From Flammeovirgaceae bacterium UBA5008 (lineage in GTDB: Bacteria; Bacteroidota; Bacteroidia; Cytophagales; Cyclobacteriaceae), in assembly GCA_002398365.1 (NCBI GenBank), contig DGYK01000058.1, positions 1 through 34,250 on the forward strand: a DNA stretch of 34,250 bases. Reading direction: 5' to 3'. The notes beneath the pieces were generated by a model. The model saw nothing but the letters and a program-made list of their open reading frames with translations. It was not told the origin of the DNA and searched no databases. Each line of letters begins with the position of its first letter. Positions within the stretch are counted from its first letter, which is position 1. This document shows, in pieces, positions 18,194 to 27,000 of this stretch. The position numbers and the translations under genes were made by a program.

Positions 18194-19738
18194 ATGAAAC
18201 ATATATTAAAATATACATTGGTGTCTGCCCTGATTGTGGGTGGTGGAGCCTGCACGAATCTGGATGAAGAATTGAAAGGCGACTTTGCTAACAATGCGCC
18301 ATTACAAAATCCAGGTGTAGGTGTTAAAAATAATGTGAATAAGGCTACACCGAACGATGGGCTTTCAGGAGCTTTCTCAAGAGTTCTCAATGGTACAGCC
18401 AATCATGGAAGTTACTTTTCTGTTCAGGAAATTTCATCGGATGAAGCAGTAATCACTCAAAAAGGTGGTGACTGGTTTGATGGTGGTATCTGGTTGAGCA
18501 TGCACAAGCATCAATTTAGTTCAACAGTGGGTGGTATTAACGGAGCATGGAATGATACATATACCGGTATCTTCCAGTGTAACGAATTACTTGCAAATGC
18601 TAGTATTACTGCCGCGAATAAAGCTCAACTTCGATTCCTGCGCGCTTATTTTTATTGGAGATTATTGGATGTTTTTGGACGAGTAAAACTAGCTGTATCT
18701 TCATCTGACGTTCCACAATCTGATAGACCTACTGTTTACGCGTTTGTTGAGTCTGAATTATTGGCTGCATTACCTGATCTTCCGGCAGGCAAGGCAGAAT
18801 ATGGCAGAGCTAACAAAAGTGCTGCAAACGCTTTATTGTCTCGCTTATATCTGAATGCCAATATTTACAAAGGAACAGCTCCGGATAATGCAGATTACGA
18901 TAAGGCAATTGCGGCTGCAGACGAGGTGATCAACAGTGGTTTGTACAGCCTGTCACCTGAATATAAAGATGTATTTTCTCCAGCCAACGTAGAAAATGTG
19001 GAGCACATATTTGTAGCTCCATTTGATGAGGTTACTGGAAGTGGTATGAACATCGCACAAATGACTCTCCACTATCCTAGCCAGTTAACTTACAAGCTTG
19101 CTCAGCAACCTTGGAATGGTTATTCTACGATGGAAGAATTTTATAACTCTTATGATGCGGCTGATAAGAGAAAAGCTGCAAACTTTATTGCTGGACCTCA
19201 GAAGGACGTTAATGGAAATCCTATTCTTGACCTAGCTTTCGATAAGGGTGATACAGATGGACCTGAAATCAACTATACTCCAGCCATTAATATGTTGGCT
19301 CCCAATGGCTCTCGTCAAGCAGGTGCCAGATTAGGAAAGTTTAGCTTCAAATTAGGCCAAAACCCCGAAATGGATAATGACTTCCCTCTTTTGAGATATG
19401 CGGAAGTTCTTTTGAATAAAGCTGAGGCACTTTGTCGCAAAAATGGTTATGGAGATGCAACCGCAGCTACTTTAGTAAATCAAGTTCGTACACGTGCAGG
19501 TGTTGGAGCGTTAACTCCATTAACTGCTGGTACGTTACTTGCTGAGCGCGGTAGAGAATTGTTTATCGAATCTTTGAGAAGAACAGATTTGATTCGCTTC
19601 GGTGCATGGGGCAATGCTTGGTGGGAAAAAACAGCTCACGCAGACGCTTATAAGATATTAATGCCAATTCCTCAAGAGCAGATTAACGCTACTTCTGGAC
19701 TTGGAGCTAATAAGCTTACACAAAACCCTGGTTATTAA
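18194..19738 (+). CDS. SusD/RagB-family surface nutrient-binding lipoprotein (copy 2)
   Basis: This 514-residue protein is the partner of SusC2. The ATG at 18194 is chosen because it gives a lipoprotein signal with Cys20 (VGGGAC). A reading frame from 18020 would overlap susC2 by about 150 bp and bury that signal. SusD features are RFLRAYFYWRLLDVFGRVKL (a helical-core signature), FPLLRYAEVLLNKAEAL, and LLAERGRELFIESLRRTDLI followed by RFGAW and LMPIPQEQI, ending NPGY. It diverges strongly from SusD1, in parallel with the two SusC proteins. No SusE/F-type gene follows. Instead CRTAC-B starts 65 bp downstream, behind a hairpin. Confidence 0.95.
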   Translation: MKHILKYTLVSALIVGGGACTNLDEELKGDFANNAPLQNPGVGVKNNVNKATPNDGLSGAFSRVLNGTANHGSYFSVQEISSDEAVITQKGGDWFDGGIWLSMHKHQFSSTVGGINGAWNDTYTGIFQCNELLANASITAANKAQLRFLRAYFYWRLLDVFGRVKLAVSSSDVPQSDRPTVYAFVESELLAALPDLPAGKAEYGRANKSAANALLSRLYLNANIYKGTAPDNADYDKAIAAADEVINSGLYSLSPEYKDVFSPANVENVEHIFVAPFDEVTGSGMNIAQMTLHYPSQLTYKLAQQPWNGYSTMEEFYNSYDAADKRKAANFIAGPQKDVNGNPILDLAFDKGDTDGPEINYTPAINMLAPNGSRQAGARLGKFSFKLGQNPEMDNDFPLLRYAEVLLNKAEALCRKNGYGDATAATLVNQVRTRAGVGALTPLTAGTLLAERGRELFIESLRRTDLIRFGAWGNAWWEKTAHADAYKILMPIPQEQINATSGLGANKLTQNPGY

Positions 19739-19764
19739 TTTAAGAAAACGAACTGTTTAATTTG

Positions 19765-19801
19765 AAAATAGCGTCTAACTTTGTTAGGCGCTATTTTTTT
19801 T
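19765..19801 (+). terminator. Rho-independent-type hairpin running into the CRTAC-B start codon
   Basis: A 15-bp stem with one wobble (19765-19779 with 19783-19797) encloses a TTT loop. It continues into a run of T ending at 19801, two bases before the ATG at 19804. Its shape is that of an intrinsic terminator. Its position means any read-through transcript carries the hairpin right at the CRTAC-B initiation region. Confidence 0.85.
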
Positions 19802-19803
19802 GA

Positions 19804-22800
19804 ATGCAAAGATCGTTACCGCTTCTATTTTTTTTCTTTCTCATCTTTGGTTGCTCTGAAAAAGAGATGCAACAACCGAAGTTGTTCACTAACATCACCG
19901 CACAAACAGGTATTAAGTTTCGAAATGATATCCAGTACACTGAACAATTTAATCCATATACATTCCGTAATTTTTACAATGGTGCGGGTGTGGCAATTGG
20001 TGATATTAACAATGATGGATTGCAAGATGTATATTTCACTAGTAATCAAACTGAAAACAAACTTTACCTTAATAAAGGAAGTCTTTTTTTTGAGGACATA
20101 ACTAAAAAAGCGAACGTATCGTGCGGTGGGTCTTGGTCAACAGGTGTAACATTTGTTGATATCAATGCAGATGGTTGGCTAGATATCTATGTATGTAAAT
20201 CAGGTGATCCACATTCCGCAAATCGAAACAATCAATTATTTCTTAATAATCATGACCTCACTTTTAGTGAAAAATCAAAAGAATATGGACTTGATATAAT
20301 AGGACTCTCAGTACAGTCTGCGTTTTTTGATTATGATAAGGATGGGGATTTGGATTGTTACCTGTTAACTAATTCTATTAAATCAGTTGGAAATTTTACT
20401 TTATCGAAAAATCAACGAGATATTCCAGATGAGCAAAATGCCGGAAATAAATTCTTTATAAACGACAAGGGAATTTTTCGTGATTATACAAAAGAAGCAA
20501 ATATTTATAGAAGCTCAATTGGTTTTGGATTGGGTATAACACTTGGTGATTTTAATAATGACACTTGGACTGATATTTTTATTTCTAATGACTTTTTTGA
20601 AAGAGATTACTTATATATCAATGATCAAAAGGGGAAATTTATTGAGTCATTAACTGATTATTTTGGGTCCATTAGCATGGGCTCTATGGGAGCTGATTTC
20701 GCGGACTTGGATAATGATGGTAGCATGGAGTTATTTGTGACAGAGATGTTGCCTGATTCTTTGAATCGAAAAAAGACTAAGACTGTTTTTGAGAATTGGA
20801 ATAAGTATCAGTTGAATTTAGAAACTGGATATTTTCATCAGTTCGGCCGGAACGTATTGCAGAAGAAAGTAAATGATCATAGCTACGCAGAGGTGGGTAG
20901 ATTAGCATCTGTAGCAGCTACAGAGTGGAGTTGGGGTGCATTAATGTTTGATATGAATAATGATGGCAATCGCGATGTTTTTATTGCTAACGGAATTTAT
21001 AAAGACCTCTTAGATAGAGATTACCTTACCTATAGTGGTGATGAAGAAAATGTTCGAAATTTAATTCAAACAGAAAAGCAAGCAATAATTAAGTTGATTG
21101 AACAGATGCCTGTTTCACGATTTTCAAATTATGCTTACCGCAATGATGGTGAACTTACTTTTAATAACTTATCTATTGCGTGGGGATTAGATGAACCGCT
21201 CATTTCTAGCGGAAGCGCTTATGGAGATTTGGATAATGATGGTGATTTGGAATTAGTAGTAAGTAATCTTAATGATTTATGTACTATCTATAAGAATAAC
21301 TTGGATACTGCTTCGTTTAAATCAATCTCTTTTGAGTTACGGTCTAATACAAAAAATCAATTTGCTTTAGGTGCAAAAGTAACGGTGATGACCGGTGGAA
21401 AATCCTTTATAGCTGACAATTTTGTGGTTAGAGGATATCAAAGTTCAGTTCAGCCGCGAATAACGATTGGGCTTGGTAAAGTGGGTATGGCAATAGACTC
21501 TGCCGTAATTCAATGGCCAGATGGGAAATATTCTAAACATAAAGCGTTTAAAGTGAACAAAAATCACCTTTTAAAAGAAGATGACTTTACGCTTTTTGAT
21601 TATAATCCTTGGAGCCCGCCACCATCCAACAGAAGCTTTTTTCTGGAATTGATATCTAATCGTGTATTCAAGCATCAGGGTAACCAACAGAATGATTTTA
21701 ATCGTGATCGGTTATTGCCAATAATGTATTCTAATGAATCTCCATCGGTTGTTGTATCTGATGTGGATAAAGATGGAATTAATGATTTTTATGTAACTGG
21801 CGGAAAGGGACAACATGGACAATTAATTCAATTTCGTGGTGATAGGTTTGTTCCATCAGATTTAAATAATACTAGTCATGAATTAGCATCAGAGGAGACA
21901 AGTGCTCTGTTTTTTGATGCGGATAAGGACAATGATTTAGATCTTTATTTGGCGTTTGGAGGCCGATCCCTTCCTAAAAGCTCAAGTGCATTAATGGATA
22001 GAATATTTGTTAACGATGGGAAGAATAATTATAGTGAAGCGGATGCATTGCCCTTTATGGATTTTATTTCCACTAGTGCTGTCGAATCGATTGATTTTGA
22101 TAAGGATGGCGATTTGGATTTGATTGTGGCAGAACGTTTTGATCCGTTTACGTATGGCGTTGGCGGAAGAGGGTTCTTATTCGAGAATGTTGAGCCTGGC
22201 AAATTTAAAGATGTGACGTTGTCGAATGCTCCTTCGATAATGAATCTAGGGATGATTACCGATATGAAGGTGCTCGATTGGGATTCGGATGGATGGCAAG
22301 ATATTGTAATTGTAGGGGATTGGATGCCCATTACTATTTTAAAAAATAATAATAAGAAATTCGAAGTGGATTCAATCACAGGAAATTTAAATAACACAAA
22401 TGGGTGGTGGAACAAAGTTGAAGTGGCCGATTTGAATAAGGATGGTAAACCAGATCTTGTAATTGGTAATCATGGACTAAATACTTTTTTCAAATCGGGT
22501 GACCGAATGTATGTGAAAGATTTTGATGGTAATGGCTCGGTTGAACAGATTTTCTGCACGAAGGTTAATGGAAGCTACTTTCCGATATTAGAAAGAGATG
22601 AATTGGTTTCGCAGATACCTTCATTAAAAAAGAAATTGCTTTACTACAAAGACTATTCAAACAAGCCGATCGATCAGCTTTTTGATGAGAAAATATTATC
22701 TACTAGTATGATTAAGGAAGTCACTATCTTAGCCTCTGTAATGTTAATTTCGTCTCCAAAAGGATATTCAATTATTCAATTGCCGAAGAATGCACAATAC

Positions 22801-23091
22801 GCTCCAATTTATGGTTTAACAATAGATGATTTTGATAATGATGGGGTTATGGATTTGGTGGCAGGGGGTAATCAATATCAGGTAAAACCTCAATTTGGAA
22901 GATATGACGCATCTGAGGGGTGGTTTTTTAAAGGTAAGTTGGATCAAGAGAGTTTTACATTTCTTTCAGGCGTTAGTTTACAAATCAAAGGACAGATAAG
23001 AGACATTAAGACGATCGACATTAAAGAAAATAAATATTTGGTAATTGCAAAATATGATGACCAGCTTGAAATTTATAAAATACGCAAGTAG
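19804..23091 (+). CDS. CRTAC-B: giant FG-GAP/ASPIC-UnbV lipoprotein
   Basis: This 1095-residue lipoprotein (Cys17, lipobox LIFGC) lies directly after susD2. Seven calcium-loop repeats come first (DINNDGLQD, DINADGWLD, DYDKDGDLD, DFNNDTWTD, DLDNDGSME, DMNNDGNRD, DLDNDGDLE). An ASPIC/UnbV domain at about 519-580 follows (RGYQSSV, GLGKVG, IQWPDGK). Seven more repeats finish the protein (from DVDKDGIND to DFDNDGVMD). Conserved paralogue motifs are FRNFYNGAGVAIGD, ATEWSWGAL, VGDWMPITIL and GWWNKV. The start is fixed by the signal peptide. The ATG abuts the upstream hairpin. Its 3' end overlaps the next gene by about 38 bp, implying translational coupling. A surface glycan-binding or adhesion role is inference. 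I see no catalytic motif. Confidence 0.88.
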   Translation: MQRSLPLLFFFFLIFGCSEKEMQQPKLFTNITAQTGIKFRNDIQYTEQFNPYTFRNFYNGAGVAIGDINNDGLQDVYFTSNQTENKLYLNKGSLFFEDITKKANVSCGGSWSTGVTFVDINADGWLDIYVCKSGDPHSANRNNQLFLNNHDLTFSEKSKEYGLDIIGLSVQSAFFDYDKDGDLDCYLLTNSIKSVGNFTLSKNQRDIPDEQNAGNKFFINDKGIFRDYTKEANIYRSSIGFGLGITLGDFNNDTWTDIFISNDFFERDYLYINDQKGKFIESLTDYFGSISMGSMGADFADLDNDGSMELFVTEMLPDSLNRKKTKTVFENWNKYQLNLETGYFHQFGRNVLQKKVNDHSYAEVGRLASVAATEWSWGALMFDMNNDGNRDVFIANGIYKDLLDRDYLTYSGDEENVRNLIQTEKQAIIKLIEQMPVSRFSNYAYRNDGELTFNNLSIAWGLDEPLISSGSAYGDLDNDGDLELVVSNLNDLCTIYKNNLDTASFKSISFELRSNTKNQFALGAKVTVMTGGKSFIADNFVVRGYQSSVQPRITIGLGKVGMAIDSAVIQWPDGKYSKHKAFKVNKNHLLKEDDFTLFDYNPWSPPPSNRSFFLELISNRVFKHQGNQQNDFNRDRLLPIMYSNESPSVVVSDVDKDGINDFYVTGGKGQHGQLIQFRGDRFVPSDLNNTSHELASEETSALFFDADKDNDLDLYLAFGGRSLPKSSSALMDRIFVNDGKNNYSEADALPFMDFISTSAVESIDFDKDGDLDLIVAERFDPFTYGVGGRGFLFENVEPGKFKDVTLSNAPSIMNLGMITDMKVLDWDSDGWQDIVIVGDWMPITILKNNNKKFEVDSITGNLNNTNGWWNKVEVADLNKDGKPDLVIGNHGLNTFFKSGDRMYVKDFDGNGSVEQIFCTKVNGSYFPILERDELVSQIPSLKKKLLYYKDYSNKPIDQLFDEKILSTSMIKEVTILASVMLISSPKGYSIIQLPKNAQYAPIYGLTIDDFDNDGVMDLVAGGNQYQVKPQFGRYDASEGWFFKGKLDQESFTFLSGVSLQIKGQIRDIKTIDIKENKYLVIAKYDDQLEIYKIRK

Positions 23092-23659
23092 TATAGTTTT
23101 AACATCGATGCTATTGACAGCATGTTTTCAATCTGAATATACACGCTTAGTCAAAACTGAATTGGCCAAAGGTGTTCGGTATGATTCGCTGGTGTTTACC
23201 ATCAAATTTGGTGATACTCAGAATGATTTTTTTGGCGCTTGTTATGACCTAAATCAACAAAAACTAGTCACTGCGGGCGATGGAAGCAGAGTAGAATACA
23301 TTATCAATGATTCACTTTTTCATACCAAGCCTACCAAAATCAGGATGTTATTTTTCCCGACTTTTGATGATGAAAAGAAAATCGCAGAAATGAAGATTGA
23401 GAATTCTTATCTGGCTTGGGCACCATGGAATGCAGAATATCAATCGGATAACCTCCGTGAAAAGACGATCGAAATGTACGAAAAGATTTATAAGGGCAAT
23501 AAGTTCATTACAGTCAAGTCTGATGATGGCGATTTATATGTCAAGTTAGATGGTAATCGAAGAATTGTAATTTCTATAAAGGATGCAGAAAAAATAGATA
23601 TTCGAATCCAAGATATTCTACACCCCAAGTTTCAGCATTCAATAAGTGCTAAAAAATGA
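23054..23659 (+). CDS. Small lipoprotein of unknown function between CRTAC-B and CRTAC-C
   Basis: I do not recognise this 201-residue protein. It has a lipoprotein signal (Cys24, lipobox LLTAC) and then a mixed alpha/beta sequence with no cysteines later that suggest a metal site. Notable stretches are LVFTIKFGDTQNDFFGACYD, WAPWNAEYQSDNLR and VKSDDGDLYVKLDGNRRIVI. The ATG at 23054 (or 23057) is preferred; a TTG at 23045 in the same frame is possible. It overlaps the CRTAC-B end by about 38 bp, and its stop overlaps the CRTAC-C start in an ATGA arrangement. It is therefore co-translated with both, and a shared complex is plausible. Function is unknown. Confidence 0.85.
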   Translation: MMTSLKFIKYASSIVLTSMLLTACFQSEYTRLVKTELAKGVRYDSLVFTIKFGDTQNDFFGACYDLNQQKLVTAGDGSRVEYIINDSLFHTKPTKIRMLFFPTFDDEKKIAEMKIENSYLAWAPWNAEYQSDNLREKTIEMYEKIYKGNKFITVKSDDGDLYVKLDGNRRIVISIKDAEKIDIRIQDILHPKFQHSISAKK

Positions 23660-26600
23660 TTTTGAATTTGTTTTCAATGCCAAAAGCTCTACTTACTTTT
23701 CTAATCGCCTTATTAGCTTGTCTAATATGGTCGTGTGAGGAAGGAGAGAAGGATAAAGGAAAATTGCCTTTGTTTACAAACATGTCTTCAGATTCGACAA
23801 ACATTGCGTTTGAAAATCGTCTGTCATTTAATGAGACATTCAATATTTATACTTATCGAAATTTTTATAACGGTGGTGGAGTAGCACTTGGAGATGTAAA
23901 TAACGATGGTTTGCTTGATATCTATTTTTCAGCAAATCAGGCGAAAAATAAGCTATACCTGAATCGAGGTAATTTCAAGTTTGAAGATATAACAACCAAA
24001 GCGGGAGTGGGGGGCACACGTGCTTGGTCAACTGGTGTGAGCATGGCAGATGTAAATGCCGATGGATGGATCGATATTTACGTTTGTAATTCAGGGGATG
24101 TAAAAGGTGATAATAAATTAAATGAACTGTTTATCAACAATCAGGATGGAACCTTTACAGATAAAGCGAATGAATACAATGTAGCAGATCCTGGCTACAC
24201 CACACACGCTGCTTTTTTTGATTATGATCGTGATGGAGATCTTGATTTATATATTCTAAACAATTCATATCAAGCGATTGGAAGTTTTAATCTGAAGAAA
24301 AACGAACGCCCGAAGCGCGATCAATTGGGAGGCGACAAATTGATGCGTAATGACAATAATCATTTTGTGGATGTAAGCGAAAAAGCAGGAATTTATGGAA
24401 GCGTTATTGGTTTCGGCCTCGGAGTTACGATAGGTGATATAAATAAAGATGGGTGGCAAGATATCTATGTATCAAACGATTTTTTTGAACGCGATTACCT
24501 CTACATCAACAACCACAATGGAACATTCAAGGAAGTTTTAACAGAGCAGATGCATAGTATTTCAGGGGCATCTATGGGAGCAGATTTGGCTGATATTAAT
24601 AATGATGCGCTTGCAGATATTTTTGTAACTGAGATGTTGCCTCAGGATAATAAGCGATTAAAGACTGTAACTACGTATGAAGATTGGAATCGCTATCAGT
24701 ATAATTTGCAAAACGGATACTATCACCAGTTTACGAGAAATATGTTACAGATCAATCAAGGTAATGGACGCTTTGATGAGATAGGAAGGTTGTCGGGAGT
24801 TGCAGCTACTGATTGGAGCTGGGGTGCTTTGCTTTTTGATATGGACAATGATGGCCGCAAAGACATTTTCGTAGCCAATGGGATTTATCAGGATCTCACG
24901 AATCAAGACTTCTTACAATTCGCCAGTAGCGAAGAGTTTGTCAAATCAGTGGTTGTAAATCAAAAGGTCGATTACAAAAAGCTGGTTGAAGTAATTCCTT
25001 CTAATCCAATTTCAAATTATGCATTCAGCAATTCAGGGAACTTCAATTTTACAAATAAGGCAGTCGAGTGGGGATTGGCGCAACCTAGTTTTTCAAATGG
25101 AAGTGCCTACGGTGATTTAGATAATGATGGAGATTTGGATTTGGTGGTGAACAATGTGAATATGAAATCATTTGTTTATCGGAATGAAACAGATAAACTG
25201 CTACAGGAGAATCACTACCTGAAATTTGAATTGATAGGTGAAGGCAAAAACACACAGGCATTAGGTGCAAAGATTACTTTGCATGTAGGCGATGAAAAAT
25301 TGTATTTAGAACAGATGCCAATGCGTGGATTTGAATCTACAGTCGATGCGCGTCCTAACTTTGGGCTAGGAAAAAACAGTGTTGTAGATAAAACAATTAT
25401 TGAGTGGCCGGATGGACGAATCACTGTGTTGGATTCAATAAAGTCAAATCAAACAATCCGTTTAAAGCAGTCCGACTCGAAAAAGCTTATCCCAAAAACT
25501 ACAGCGCATTCTGTAGCACTTTTTGAATTAATGGATAAAAAGTTAGAGATTAACTTCCGTCATACAGAAAACGAATTTGTGGATTTTGACCGCGACCGAT
25601 TGATCTACCAAATGTTAAGTGTCGAAGGATCCAAGATGGCAGTTGGCGATGTGAATAATGATGGCCTAGACGATATTTATTTTGGAGGAGCAAAAGACCA
25701 AACAGGAGAACTGTATGTTCAATCAACGAATGGCGCTTTTTCTAAATTGAATCTAACTGTATTTGAAGCAGATCGCGTATCGGAGGATATGGGGAGCACT
25801 TTTTTTGATGCTGATAATGATAGTGACCTGGACTTATATGTTTGTAGTGGAGGTAATGAATTTTCCCCTAGCTCTTCCGCTTTACTCGATCGCCTTTATA
25901 TTAATGACGGCAAAGGAAATTTTACAAAATCAGCACAGGTGCTTCCTGCGTCAACTTTTGCAAGCACTTCCACAGTTCAGGCAACTGACTATGACAGTGA
26001 TGGAGATCAGGATTTGTTTGTAGGTGTAAGGTTAATTCCTTTTTCCTATGGCATGCCAAGCGATTCTTATCTGCTTCAGAATGACGGCAAAGGAAACTTT
26101 ATGAATGTTACCAGCTCAAACGCTCCCGGTCTTTTGAAAATAGGCATGGTAACAGATGGATGTTGGGCTGATATTGATGGTGACAAGGATAACGATTTGT
26201 TGGTAGTAGGTGAATGGATGCCAATCAAGGTTTTTATCAATGAAAAGGGCAAACTCAACGATGCTACTGACAAATGGGGTACGCAAGCAAGCAACGGATG
26301 GTGGAATGCGATTAAGCCGGCAGATTTAGACGAAGATGGCGATATAGATTTTGTAGTGGGTAACCATGGTACCAATTCCAGGTTCAAAGCGACCAGCGAT
26401 AAACCGGTATGCATGATGGTAAATGATTTTGATCGGAATGGATCTGTTGAACAAATCATTTGTGTTTATTTTGGTGACACTAGTTATCCGATGGTCTTGC
26501 GACACGATTTACTAAGTCAAATTCCAAGCTTAAAGAAAAAATATTTAAAATATGAAAGCTTTAGTGATCAACGATTTGAGGACATATTTTCTGAAGAACA

Positions 26601-26997
26601 GCGAAAAGGTGCTTTAAAACTTGAGTCGAAGACCTTAGCAAGTTCAGTTTTGATTAACAAGGGCGGTCGTTTTGAACTGAAAGAGTTGCCGGTGGAAGCT
26701 CAATTTAGTCCCACCTACGCAATTTGTATTGAAGACATTGATCACGATAAGAAAAAAGATTTGATCATCGGGGGGAACTTGTACAGAGTAAAGCCAGAAG
26801 CAGGTCGGTATGATGCCAGTGAAGGATTATTTCTAAAAGGCAATGGCGATGGAACCTTTAACGCTATCCCAAACAGGTATTCCGGAATCGATATTGACGG
26901 CCAAGTACGTGACTTGCGCATGATTCGTAATGCTAATGGAAGATTTTTGATCGTCAACCGAAATGACGATTCTGTTTTGACTTACAAAATTAAATAA
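23656..26997 (+). CDS. CRTAC-C: giant FG-GAP/ASPIC-UnbV lipoprotein
   Basis: A 1113-residue lipoprotein (Cys27, lipobox LIWSC; the ATG at 23677 is an alternative start). The residues after Cys are EEGEKD, an acidic stretch compatible with a surface-export signal. Seven repeats (DVNNDGLLD, DVNADGWID, DYDRDGDLD, DINKDGWQD, DINNDALAD, DMDNDGRKD, DLDNDGDLD) precede an ASPIC/UnbV domain at about 533-595 (MRGFESTV, IEWPDGR). Seven more follow (DVNNDGLDD, DADNDSDLD, DYDSDGDQD, DIDGDKDND, DLDEDGDID, DFDRNGSVE, DIDHDKKKD). It is close to CRTAC-B in length and motif spacing, suggesting tandem duplication. The start overlaps the preceding stop by an ATGA. The next gene begins 3 bp after its stop. Binding partner unknown. 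Confidence 0.88.
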   Translation: MILNLFSMPKALLTFLIALLACLIWSCEEGEKDKGKLPLFTNMSSDSTNIAFENRLSFNETFNIYTYRNFYNGGGVALGDVNNDGLLDIYFSANQAKNKLYLNRGNFKFEDITTKAGVGGTRAWSTGVSMADVNADGWIDIYVCNSGDVKGDNKLNELFINNQDGTFTDKANEYNVADPGYTTHAAFFDYDRDGDLDLYILNNSYQAIGSFNLKKNERPKRDQLGGDKLMRNDNNHFVDVSEKAGIYGSVIGFGLGVTIGDINKDGWQDIYVSNDFFERDYLYINNHNGTFKEVLTEQMHSISGASMGADLADINNDALADIFVTEMLPQDNKRLKTVTTYEDWNRYQYNLQNGYYHQFTRNMLQINQGNGRFDEIGRLSGVAATDWSWGALLFDMDNDGRKDIFVANGIYQDLTNQDFLQFASSEEFVKSVVVNQKVDYKKLVEVIPSNPISNYAFSNSGNFNFTNKAVEWGLAQPSFSNGSAYGDLDNDGDLDLVVNNVNMKSFVYRNETDKLLQENHYLKFELIGEGKNTQALGAKITLHVGDEKLYLEQMPMRGFESTVDARPNFGLGKNSVVDKTIIEWPDGRITVLDSIKSNQTIRLKQSDSKKLIPKTTAHSVALFELMDKKLEINFRHTENEFVDFDRDRLIYQMLSVEGSKMAVGDVNNDGLDDIYFGGAKDQTGELYVQSTNGAFSKLNLTVFEADRVSEDMGSTFFDADNDSDLDLYVCSGGNEFSPSSSALLDRLYINDGKGNFTKSAQVLPASTFASTSTVQATDYDSDGDQDLFVGVRLIPFSYGMPSDSYLLQNDGKGNFMNVTSSNAPGLLKIGMVTDGCWADIDGDKDNDLLVVGEWMPIKVFINEKGKLNDATDKWGTQASNGWWNAIKPADLDEDGDIDFVVGNHGTNSRFKATSDKPVCMMVNDFDRNGSVEQIICVYFGDTSYPMVLRHDLLSQIPSLKKKYLKYESFSDQRFEDIFSEEQRKGALKLESKTLASSVLINKGGRFELKELPVEAQFSPTYAICIEDIDHDKKKDLIIGGNLYRVKPEAGRYDASEGLFLKGNGDGTFNAIPNRYSGIDIDGQVRDLRMIRNANGRFLIVNRNDDSVLTYKIK

Positions 26998-27000
26998 TCT

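Noticed and set aside
19781..20101. 106-codon + strand ORF overlapping the CRTAC-B start
   Set aside because: It lies in another frame of CRTAC-B and begins inside the terminator hairpin; CRTAC-B is clearly the real gene.
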